This document shows positions 22,601-29,437 of a DNA stretch of 64,000 nt, one piece after another (positions within the stretch are counted from its first letter, which is position 1; every line of letters starts with the position of its first letter). Source of the DNA: Megascapheus bottae (lineage: Eukaryota > Chordata > Mammalia > Rodentia > Geomyidae); assembly GCA_024803745.1 (NCBI GenBank), contig JANJXV010000039.1, positions 9,454,001-9,518,000 on the forward strand, in the 5' to 3' direction. The translations under genes and the position numbers were made by a program. Under the pieces are notes generated by a model that worked only from the letters and a program-made list of their open reading frames with translations, searched no databases and was not told the origin of the DNA.

Positions 22601-23002
22601 ACAAGAAGGAGGAAGAGGAGAAAGATAGAAAGGAAAGAAGGAAGGAAGCAAGCAAGCAAGCAAGCAAACCACAAGGGGCTGCGTGGACTCACAGAAGAAG
22701 CCTGGGGGCTAAGCAGCCTGAATCTGGCCCCTACCCACACCCTAGAGATGCGTGTGGAAAAGGCCCTGGGTGCCACGTGACCCTGTGAAAGGCAAACTCC
22801 TTTTCTACCTGCAGCAGTGGGGGAAGGAGGGAGTGGCTAGTTAATTGAGTCCAGGATCCCGAATAATCCTAGAGAGCCAGCTAGGTTCTCCAAATGGGTG
22901 CTTGGACCCCGTCTCCTTTAATAGTGTCTCGTGGTTCTTGGCCATTTCACCCAAACAGGATCCCAGGATGGGAAAGGAAGCAATGGCTTGGAGCTTGTTC
23001 TT
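22601..23002. other. Purine-rich (AAGC)n patch, then unique sequence
   Basis: (GCAA)n near 22646-22668 follows the L1 tail. 22680-23002 shows no recognised family. Confidence 0.45.
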
Positions 23003-23234
23003 TATTTTTTGGTGGTCCTGGAATGTGAACTCAGGGCCTGGGCAATGTCCCTGAGCGTCTTTGTGCTCAAAGGCTAAGTGCTCTACCACTTTGAGCTACA
23101 GTGCCACTTCTGGTTTTCTGGAGGTTCCTTGGAGATAAGTCTCATGGACTTTCTGAGCTGGCTTTGAACCATAATTCTCAGATCTCAGCTTCCTGAGTAG
23201 CTAGGATGACAGGCATGAGCCATCAGCACCTGAG
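23003..23234 (-). mobile_element. Reverse composite SINE
   Basis: Both halves present. Short T-rich head 'ttctttattttttggtgg'. Confidence 0.8.
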
Positions 23235-23440
23235 TGTTGGGGCTTCTTTAATTGGGAATCTGGAGACAGGGTATCCCTGTGTACGCTCCCCTCCCCCAGC
23301 CCCCACTTGGTGCAGGGCTCTTGGGTCCTTTGCAAGCCCCCCTCTAGTAGAAAAGAAAATTATAATTAGCAATTCCAGTCTGGTGCACTCTAGCAATGTT
23401 TGCCCTTCAGTTTGGAGAAGTCATTTAAAAGAGGAAAGAA

Positions 23441-23637
23441 AATGGTCCGGGGAGTTTGGCCTAGTGGTTAAAGTGCTTGCCTAGCATGCACGAAGACCTG
23501 GGTTCGATTCCTCAGTACCACATACATAGAAAAAGCCGGAAGTGGTACTGTGGCTTACGTGATAGAGTGCTAGCCTTGAGAAAGCCCAAGGACAGTGCTC
23601 AGGCCCTGAGTTCAAGCCAGGACTGGCAGAAAGAGAA
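23441..23637 (+). mobile_element. ID-type dimeric SINE
   Basis: Forward, well-preserved copy including the B box 'gggttcgattcc'. No clear TSD was found. Confidence 0.85.
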
Positions 23638-24050
23638 GGGGGGGGGAAGCAAAACTCCAAGCTGGGTTGGTGAGGGGTAGGTGGGCAGATGGACCAAGTA
23701 AAGATCCCTACAAAAGCGCCCTGTGCCCTAAGGGCCCCTCCATTGCCCACATCACCCACCCACCCCCAGCTGGGTCCTAGCCTCTGTGTCTTACCCTCCA
23801 GAGGCAGCTGAGCCCCCTTTTCCCCCTGCCCACCTCAGAGTATTCAGAGAAAAAAGGGGTGCAGGAGGAGGGCTTCTGTCTGCCATCAGTAGGGTCAAGA
23901 AGAGAAGACTGTAGAGCTTCAGCAATCTGGGTCCCTCTTTGAGCAGTGTAGCCTCCCTCCCATGTCCCCAAACAAACATCCCAGAGACACACCTTCCAAG
24001 GTGTGTCTGTGGAGAGAGAGAGACAGACACAGAGAGACAGAGACAGAGAC
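23638..24050. other. Unique sequence with (GA)n end
   Basis: Non-repeat block containing a GA/GACA-rich stretch at 24011-24049. No gene supported. Confidence 0.45.
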
Positions 24051-24470
24051 GAGTCTTAGGGCTTGAACTTAGGGCCTGGGTACTGTCTCTGAGCTTTTTT
24101 CCCCCCTAAAGTTGATCATTTGACCAGCCACAGTTCCACTTTTGGCTTTCTTTTCTCTTCTCTTCCTTCCTTCTGCCAGTCCTAGGGCTTGAACTCAGAG
24201 CTTAGGCACTGTCCTTGGACACTACTCAAGGCTAGCACTCTGCCACTTGAGCCACAGCGCCACTTCCAGCTTTTTATGTGTATGTGGTACCGAGGCAGGC
24301 AATCTACCACTAGGTTATGTTCCCAGCCCTCTTTCTTTCTTTTTGGTAGTTAATTGGAGATACCAGTTTCACTGACTTTCCTGCCTCAGGCTGGCTTTGA
24401 ACCATGGTCCTCAGATTATAGAGCTTCCTGAATAGCTTGGATAACAGACATGAGCCCCCAGCACTCAGAT
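24051..24470 (-). mobile_element. Reverse composite SINE split by an ID-type SINE
   Basis: The outer copy lies at about 24051-24150 and 24335-24470. The inner reverse ID-type SINE (about 24160-24331) has lost roughly 40 bp of its ID B-box region. Confidence 0.7.
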
Positions 24471-24504
24471 CGATTTTTATATACTAATTTACTATTATTG
24501 TTGT

Positions 24505-24871
24505 TGTTGTCATTTTGGTGCCAGCCCTGGGACTTGAACTCAAGGGTAGGCATCATCCCTGTGCTTTTTCCACTCAAGACTGGCCCTGTAGTACTTGAGC
24601 CATAGCTCCATTTCCAGCTTCTTAGTGGTTCCTTGGCGATAAGTGTCTCCTATGTGGAAATGGAACTACGCAACTTGTGGGCAGGGGTGGAAGGGAGGGA
24701 GAAACAGGGGAAAGTGAAGAGGTGACATTGTCCAACAGAAGAATCATTCTCACTGCCTGACTCAGGAAATGGTAACCCCTCTGTACATCTTGTCAATAAC
24801 AATAAAATTATATTTATGAAGGGGGAAGAAAGGAGACAGAGGGACAGGGAGACAGAGAGACAGAAGGGAGG

Positions 24872-24917
<46 letters not shown>

Positions 24918-24960
24918 CTGACAGACGTTCCTGCCCCAGGCTGGCTTCAAAACCATGATC
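24505..24960 (-). mobile_element. Reverse composite SINE split by an L1 3' end
   Basis: The right half and the start of the left half are at 24505-24645. The left half resumes at about 24917. Between them is an L1 insertion. Confidence 0.7.
24646..24916 (+). mobile_element. LINE-1 3' end with (AG)n tail
   Basis: Contains 'ggtaacccctctgtacatct' and 'aataaaattatatt', then a purine tail that expands into (AG)n at 24868-24914. It sits inside the composite SINE. Confidence 0.7.
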
Positions 24961-24962
24961 TT

Positions 24963-25430
24963 AGTGGGTACTCAGTGGATCACGCCTGTCATCCTAGCTA
25001 TTCAGGAGGCTGAGATCTGAGGATTGTGGTTCAAAGCCAACCCAGGCAGTAAAGTCCATGAGACTCTTATGTCCAATGAACCACCAAAAAACCAGAAGTA
25101 GTGCTATGGCTCAAAGTGGTAGAGCACTAGCCTAAAAAGCTCAGGGGGGCCGGGACTTTGGCCTAGTGGTAAGAGTGCTAGCTTAGCATGCACAAAGACC
25201 CAGGTTCGATTCCTTAGTACCACATATATTGAAAAAAAAAAAGCTGGAAGTGGTGCTGTGGCTCAAGTGGTAGAGCTCTAGCCTTGAGAAAACCCAAGGA
25301 CAGTGCTCAGGCCCAGAGTTCAAGACCCAAGACTGGCAAAAAAACAACAACAACAAAAAACAACTCAGGGACAGCACCCAGACTTTTGAGTCCAAGGCCC
25401 AACATCAAAACAAAACAAACAAACAAGAAC
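24963..25430 (+). mobile_element. Composite SINE split by an ID-type SINE
   Basis: The outer copy lies at 24963-25146 and about 25362-25430. The break is in the right half at 'agctcagg' / 'aactcaggg'. Confidence 0.75.
25147..25361 (+). mobile_element. ID-type dimeric SINE, nested
   Basis: Forward copy with an A-rich linker and (AAC)n tail. With its host SINE and the fragment at 25437 it is among the last repeats before the CEBPA promoter. Confidence 0.85.
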
Positions 25431-25436
25431 TGATCT

Positions 25437-25490
25437 TCACTGACTTGGAACTGAGATCCTCAGGTCTCGGCCTCTTGAGCCACCAGCTTC
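25437..25490 (-). mobile_element. B1-like left-half fragment
   Basis: Short reverse piece ('gatcctcaggtctcggcctc', then 'gagccaccagc'). It is the boundary of the SINE-free CEBPA island. Confidence 0.55.
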
Positions 25491-25641
25491 CAAGTTTCCT
25501 TCTAGCTTTGAAAAGAACCCTTTACCACAGGTAGTTCAAAAGTAAGATTAAAGAACTTCTATGAACTCCCTTGAGCTCCTCGCCCCCCCACCCCACCCCA
25601 TTGGGTGGAAGTGGGTGCCTGGGAGAGGCTTAGCTGCTTAC

Positions 25642-25647
25642 CACGTG
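25642..25647. promoter_or_regulatory. Palindromic E-box, likely USF site
   Basis: Exact CACGTG in 'ttaccacgtgtgcg', about 249 bp upstream of the TATA box. USF binding to an E-box at about this distance is described for human and mouse CEBPA. The assignment here is by position and sequence only. Confidence 0.65.
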
Positions 25648-25864
25648 TGCGCAGGGGTGGGGCACCGAGAGGCACCCCCTGCCCCTTGCCTCACCCCCAC
25701 CCCACCCCACCCCACCTCCCGATTCCCGCAGGCTGGCGGCATGGCAGGCACTGGGCATGGCGCCAGGGCTTGTCTCCTGGCTGTTTCCCTCCCGCCCTTC
25801 GGGAGAGCGGCGGTCTCTAAGACCCAGCAGGCCGCGCCTTTCGTTTGGAGATACCCAGTGTGGA

Positions 25865-25876
25865 CACCAGGGGGCG
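25865..25876 (+). promoter_or_regulatory. CTCF-like motif next to the TATA box
   Basis: 'caccagggggcg' matches the core of the CTCF consensus in the forward direction and ends 14 bp before the TATA box. Binding is inferred. Confidence 0.5.
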
Positions 25877-25890
25877 ATGGCCGAACCCCA

Positions 25891-25897
25891 TATAAAA
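25891..25897 (+). promoter_or_regulatory. CEBPA: TATA box of CEBPA
   Basis: 'tataaaa' in 'cccatataaaaacc'. It places the transcription start about 30 bp downstream, near the Inr-like 'ccattc' with A at 25924. Confidence 0.85.
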
Positions 25898-26083
25898 ACC
25901 AGATCCCCGCGCGGGGCCTGGCCATTCGCGGGACCCGGAGCTGCTCGGGTGGCCGCGACTGGGATTAGAGAGAGAGAGAGAGAGGCGAGGGAGGGGGGGG
26001 TGGCGGTGGTGTGCGTGTGCTCTTGGGGGGTGGGTGGTAATCATCACAGTGAGGGCGCAGCCCCCCTCGTCCCCCCTCCGCCC

Positions 26084-26107
26084 CGCGCGCGCGCGCGCGC
26101 GTGCGTG
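26084..26107. repeat. Alternating (CG)n tract in the 5' leader
   Basis: Uninterrupted alternating C/G then GTGCGTG. A second such run lies at 26147-26163. Sequences of this kind can adopt Z-DNA. Confidence 0.85.
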
Positions 26108-26195
26108 GCCGGTGCGCGCCAGGCTGGCCCCCCAAGCCCCCCGGAGGCGCGCGCGCGCGCGCCAGGCTGGAAGCACCCCGCGTTGGGGTCTCACC

Positions 26196-26213
26196 ATGCC
26201 GGGCCGATTCTAA
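26196..26213 (+). promoter_or_regulatory. CEBPA: CEBPA upstream ORF (5 codons)
   Basis: ATG-CCG-GGC-CGA-TTC-TAA encodes M-P-G-R-F. It has the same size and the same frame relative to p42 (+1) as the known CEBPA uORF, which in human encodes M-P-G-E-L as I recall. The start has A at -3 and C at +4, a moderate context. In studied mammals this uORF sets the p42/p30 ratio, because ribosomes that translate it resume scanning too late for the p42 start and reinitiate at p30. Its stop is 67 nt before the p42 ATG here. Confidence 0.85.
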
Positions 26214-26280
26214 ACCACCACCACCACCACCACCACCACGACAACAACAAAAACCTCTTCTCTTCTTCCTCTTCCCCTCG
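26214..26280 (+). repeat. Triplet-repeat spacer between uORF and p42 start
   Basis: 67 nt made of (ACC)n, then (AAC)n-like and (TCT)n-like triplets. It contains no ATG. In human and mouse this spacer is 7 nt as I recall, so the gain is 60 nt, a multiple of three that leaves the relative frames unchanged. Confidence 0.8.
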
Positions 26281-27417
26281 ATGGAGTCAGCCGACTTCTA
26301 TGAGACGGAGCCACGGCCCCCCATGAGCAGCCATCTCCAGAGCCCCCCGCACGCGCCCAGCAGCAGCAGCAGCAGCAGCCACAGCCACAGCAGCGCCGCC
26401 TTCGGTTTTCCACGGGGTTCGGGTTCTGCACAACCCCCGATCTTACCTGCGGCTCCGGAACCTCTGGGTGGCATCTGCGAGCACGAGACGTCCATCGACA
26501 TCAGCGCCTACATCGACCCGGCCGCCTTCAACGACGAGTTCCTGGCCGACCTCTTCCAGCACAATCGGCAGCAGGAGAAAGCCAAGGCGGCGGCGGCGGC
26601 GGCGGCGGGGGCGGCGGCGGCGGGGGCCCCGACCGGGATCGGAGGAGGCGGTGACTTTGATTATCCCGGAACCCCCTTAGGTCCCGGAGGTGCCACCATG
26701 TCCGGAGGGGCGCACGGCCCCCCGCCTCCCGGGTATGGGTGTTCGGCAGCCGGTTACCTGGACGGTAGGTTGGAACCCCTGTACGAGCGCGTCGGGGCTC
26801 CGGCCCTGCGGCCGTTGGTGATCAAACAGGAACCCCGGGAGGAAGATGAAGCCAAGCAATTGGCCCTGGCCGGGCTCTTTCCCTACCAGCCGCCGCCGCC
26901 GCCGCCGCCGCCGCATCCCCACGCCTCCCCCGCGCACCTGGCTCCGCCGCACCTCCAATTCCAGATCGCGCATTGCGGCCAGACCACCATGCACCTGCAG
27001 CCCGGGCACCCCACGCCGCCGCCCACCCCGGTGCCCAGCCCGCACCCGGCGCCCGCCCTGCCCGGCCCCGGTGGTACGCTCAAAAATCTCACCACAGGGC
27101 ACCCCGATCTCCGTGCGCCCGGCGGCGCCGCCGGCACCGGCCATGGTGGAGTCGGCAAGGCCAAGAAGTCGGTGGACAAGAACAGCAACGAGTACCGCGT
27201 GCGGCGCGAGCGCAATAACATCGCCGTGCGGAAAAGCCGCGACAAGGCGAAGCAGCGCAACGTGGAGACGCAGCAGAAAGTGTTGGAGCTGACCAGTGAC
27301 AATGACCGCCTGCGCAAGCGGGTGGAGCAGCTCAGCCGCGAACTGGACACGTTGCGGGGGATCTTCCGGCAGCTGCCCGAGAGCTCTTTGGTCAAGGCCA
27401 TGGGCAACTGTGCGTGA
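26281..27417 (+). CDS. CEBPA: CCAAT/enhancer-binding protein alpha (C/EBPalpha)
   Basis: A bZIP transcription factor that binds CCAAT/enhancer motifs as a dimer in the nucleus and drives granulocyte, adipocyte and hepatocyte differentiation while restraining the cell cycle. The single exon encodes 378 residues starting M-E-S-A-D-F-Y. Seen in order: an N-terminal conserved box with Ser21-Pro, a Ser/His run (27-38), the transactivation element I-S-A-Y-I-D-P with D-E-F-L-A-D-L-F (74-92), an Ala/Gly run (103-116), the p30 start Met140, an I-K-Q-E SUMO-type motif (181-184), a poly-Pro run (204-211), T-P-P-P-T-P-V-P-S phospho-sites (245-253), the basic region (about 296-324) and a leucine zipper with Leu 337, 344, 351, 358 and 365. 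The C-terminus M-G-N-C-A is canonical. Human p42 is 358 residues as I recall; the extra 20 lie before Met140. The start was chosen because M-E-S-A-D is the universal p42 N-terminus. The ATG context is weak (T at -3, G at +4). Confidence 0.98.
   Translation: MESADFYETEPRPPMSSHLQSPPHAPSSSSSSSHSHSSAAFGFPRGSGSAQPPILPAAPEPLGGICEHETSIDISAYIDPAAFNDEFLADLFQHNRQQEKAKAAAAAAAGAAAAGAPTGIGGGGDFDYPGTPLGPGGATMSGGAHGPPPPGYGCSAAGYLDGRLEPLYERVGAPALRPLVIKQEPREEDEAKQLALAGLFPYQPPPPPPPPHPHASPAHLAPPHLQFQIAHCGQTTMHLQPGHPTPPPTPVPSPHPAPALPGPGGTLKNLTTGHPDLRAPGGAAGTGHGGVGKAKKSVDKNSNEYRVRRERNNIAVRKSRDKAKQRNVETQQKVLELTSDNDRLRKRVEQLSRELDTLRGIFRQLPESSLVKAMGNCA
26359..26394 (+). repeat. CEBPA: Coding (AGC)n / Ser-His tract
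   Basis: AGC/CAC codons encode seven Ser, then H-S-H-S-S (residues 27-38), just after the conserved Ser21-Pro-Pro segment. Human has only S-S at this place as I recall, so the tract is a lineage-specific expansion. Confidence 0.75.
26587..26628 (+). repeat. CEBPA: Coding (GCG)n / Ala tract
   Basis: Encodes seven Ala, Gly, four Ala, Gly, Ala (residues 103-116) between transactivation element I and the p30 start. Human has a much shorter A-A-V-G at this place as I recall. Confidence 0.75.
26698..26700 (+). promoter_or_regulatory. CEBPA: Internal start codon of the p30 isoform
   Basis: ATG for Met140 in the context 'gccaccatgt', a full Kozak GCCACC upstream (A at -3), with T at +4. p30 would be 239 residues, the same length as human p30 as I recall. 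It lacks transactivation element I but keeps the bZIP domain. Confidence 0.85.
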
Positions 27418-28641
27418 AGGCTCTCCAACCCTCCTCCCCCCGTCGCGGTGTGCGCGCGCGCGCACGAGGGTGCGGGACCACTGGGGAGGGGGTCGGGGTG
27501 GGGGAAACCCATCTGGGGCCGGTTTTCTGGAGATGGATTCATGGAGGGGCGGGGGGGGGGGCGGGATGTAGTCGTGTGATCTATCCGATCTCCAAGCTGG
27601 ATCCTCCTCCCCGGACTAGAAGATTCCAGTGTCACCTGAACAGCCTGGTGGGTTTGTTTTGTGTGTGTGTGTGGGGGGGTCCCCCTTTCTCTTCTTCTGA
27701 GCCAGATTTGGTGAAGTTTAAGATAAAAGGGAGTCAGGCAAGGATTTGGGGGGGATTCCCCCCACTCTTTTCCCAAGATTAAGGGGGAGAGAGGCACTTC
27801 TCTACCGGGAAGGGCTCATCTGTAAGTCCGACAACTAACTCTAGTATTAAGAAATAATCTTGTGCCTTGGAAATACAAAACTCGGCTCCAGTTCCTTCGG
27901 AATAGGAAGGGAGCAACGCTGTGCCTTCCACATTTTCTTGACAGGAGGGAGGGGCTCCTCCTCTCCTCCGAGGCTGCCACAGGCCCCCAGGAAAGAAGAA
28001 GGGGTGCAGCAAGGCCCATGGCGGGAGGAAGATTCAGGAAACTGAAACCCGTTTCAGGCAGCCCTCCCCTCTTCCCCTGGCAGCTCCTCTAGGTCTGTCT
28101 GTCCTTAGAGGAGAGGAATTTAGGAAGTTGGGGCTCTGAACTTAAGCCTGTTACTTTAGTTCTTCTTGGGTACCTAACTTCCCTGCCACCCCTCCACCCC
28201 AGCCTAGAACAGGCTGGGAGGTACCAGGTGGCTAGGGAGAGTCCCCCCCCCTCCTACTCCCACTCCATTCCCAGCCACACTAGATAGGTTGTGAGGGCTG
28301 GGGTGGGCAGGGTGGGGGGGCATTGAGAGGTACCTTTTGCTCAGGGGTAGGAAAGAAGGGACTGGAGGATCATTCGTTTTGTCTGTACTGTATGTCGCCA
28401 ATATTGCCAAGATCATAAAGCACAGTTAATAAGCCCACCCCCAGAGGGTTGAAGGGGGAAGTTATGACAAACTTTCCAAGATTCTTGCTTTATCAGCCAA
28501 TATCAGCTTGTCTCTGGCCCCTGTTGTACCCGCGGTGCCTTGTACGAAATGAAATGTGCACATCCACACGAAACCACCACCATTTTCTTTGGGGTTTGGT
28601 TTTGGTTTGGTTTTGCTCAGATACTTGCCAAAAGGAGACTC

Positions 28642-28678
28642 TGTTGTTGTTGTTGTTGTTTGTTTGTTGTTGTTGTTG
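28642..28678. repeat. (GTT)n microsatellite in the 3' UTR
   Basis: (TTG/GTT)n with one GTTT interruption in the transcribed strand. Small ORFs over it are shadows. Confidence 0.85.
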
Positions 28679-28984
28679 GCGCCCTGGGGGAATGTGGAAG
28701 AGGGGTAGGGATAAGTGAGTTCTGAGGCTCACTTTCCTTTTGATTTGGAGATTGTGTTTTGCTCCGTGGGGCGGGGGGAAGCCAATGAAGCATGGGCTTC
28801 AGTTTCCTCCCACTGGGCATGCCCCCCCAGCTTTGTACCCAACCCTCAGAGGCCTTGACCCCCAGGTCTGGAAGGAAGGAGGACAGCAGCCTCTGGCCAG
28901 CACAATCGAGGATTGCTTGGTTCTCTTCTTGGGGTGCGGGGGAGAACAGAATTTCATGCTAGACGTTTTATGTATTATATCTAT

Positions 28985-28992
28985 AATATAAA
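28985..28992 (+). terminator. CEBPA: CEBPA polyadenylation signal (variant)
   Basis: 'aatataaa' in 'ctataatataaacttatc' at the end of an AT-rich 3' UTR terminus, followed by GT-rich sequence ('ggtggtgtc' near 29009). There is no canonical AATAAA nearby. Human CEBPA ends at a very similar sequence as I recall. Cleavage is expected near 29005. Confidence 0.7.
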
Positions 28993-29005
28993 CTTATCAA
29001 AGTCC

Positions 29006-29148
29006 ATGGTGGTGTCTTTTTAAAACCAGAAAGAATCTATTTCTTGATGGTTTGCTGTTTGTGGGTTAGGTGACATTTGTAGTAAAGAATCACAGGATTT
29101 TTTTTTTTAATGGCTGAGATCTTTATGAATTAGCGTCCCTAGATACCC

Positions 29149-29160
<12 letters not shown>
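29006..29160. other. Immediate 3' flank of CEBPA
   Basis: AT- and T-rich transition with poly-T runs, ending at the target site of the SINE at 29161. Confidence 0.5.
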
Positions 29161-29189
<29 letters not shown>

Positions 29190-29371
29190 CCAGTCCTGGG
29201 CTTGAGCTCAGGGCTTGAGCACTGTCCTTGGACTTTCTCAAGGCTAGAGCTCTACCACTTGAGCCTCAGCACCACTTCAGGCTGTTTCTATATATGTGGT
29301 ACCCAGGAATCGAACCCGGGTCTTCATGCATGCTAGGCAAACACTTTAACCACTAGGCCAAACTCCCGGCC
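29161..29371 (-). mobile_element. ID-type dimeric SINE just downstream of CEBPA
   Basis: Reverse, little-diverged copy starting about 160 bp after the polyadenylation signal. The TSD 'ccccttttttctttt' lies at 29146-29160 and again at 29372-29386. It is the only SINE between 25491 and 31125. Confidence 0.9.
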
Positions 29372-29437
29372 CCCCTTTTTTCTTTTACCATGAGAGGGTG
29401 ACCGGCCCCCCTTTTTTCTTTTACCATGAGAGGGTGA
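29366..29437. repeat. Perfect 36-bp tandem duplication
   Basis: 29366-29401 and 29402-29437 are identical. The unit contains the last bases of the SINE, the downstream TSD copy and the adjoining host sequence, so the duplication happened after the SINE inserted. Confidence 0.9.

Larger units (their letters stand above)
25495..25923 (+). promoter_or_regulatory. CEBPA: CEBPA promoter region
   Basis: GC-rich sequence without repeats directly upstream of the inferred start of transcription. Seen in order: a perfect E-box CACGTG at 25642-25647 (about 280 bp upstream of the start, near where a USF site is described in human and mouse CEBPA promoters), a C-rich (CCCCA)n block at 25686-25720 of the kind bound by Sp/KLF factors, a CTCF-like core at 25865-25876 and a TATA box at 25891-25897. 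I did not find a convincing copy of the C/EBP autoregulatory site known from mouse. The match to known promoters is from memory. Confidence 0.8.
25924..26280 (+). other. CEBPA: CEBPA 5' leader (inferred)
   Basis: About 357 nt. In order it holds a (GA)n run (about 25966-25984), a G-rich tract with quadruplex potential (25989-26036), an alternating CG tract (26084-26107), the GTG of the extended isoform (26101), a second CG tract (26147-26163), the uORF (26196-26213) and a triplet-repeat spacer. There is no ATG before the uORF, so the uORF carries the first AUG of the message. 'gcgcgccaggctgg' is present twice (26114-26127 and 26157-26170). The 5' boundary is inferred from the TATA box. Confidence 0.7.
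26101..26280 (+). other. CEBPA: N-terminal extension frame of extended C/EBPalpha (GTG start)
   Basis: A GTG at 26101 is in frame with the p42 ATG and the frame stays open for 60 codons. The encoded segment starts (M/V)-R-G-R, contains an Arg-Ala repeat, and has S-P-C-R-A-D-S where the human extension has, as I recall, S-P-C-R-E-N-S. A non-AUG-initiated extended isoform that localises to the nucleolus is known in human. The resulting protein here would be 438 residues. Use of this start is inferred. Confidence 0.55.
25640..27490. other. CpG island over CEBPA promoter and CDS
   Basis: Visibly GC- and CpG-dense compared with the flanks, covering promoter, leader and the whole CDS, with no SINE insertion. 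Exact limits would need a computed CpG ratio. Confidence 0.8.
27418..29005 (+). other. CEBPA: CEBPA 3' UTR (inferred)
   Basis: About 1.6 kb with no repeat insertion. It begins with a short alternating CG run (27448-27462) and a G-rich patch (27545-27565), and has a (GTT)n run at 28642-28678. The end is placed by the signal at 28985-28992. Confidence 0.7.

Noticed and set aside
22271..22780. 169-residue ORF on the + strand
   Set aside because: Lies mostly in an L1 3' UTR fragment and its purine-rich tail.
25742..25790. C/EBP autoregulatory site at the position known from the mouse promoter
   Set aside because: No sequence close to TTGCGCAA is present there. The nearest words are too weak to call.
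26677..27465. 262-residue antisense ORF over CEBPA
   Set aside because: It is opposite the CEBPA coding strand in very GC-rich DNA where stop codons are rare, and has no recognisable domain. The same applies to the antisense frame at 26883-27797.
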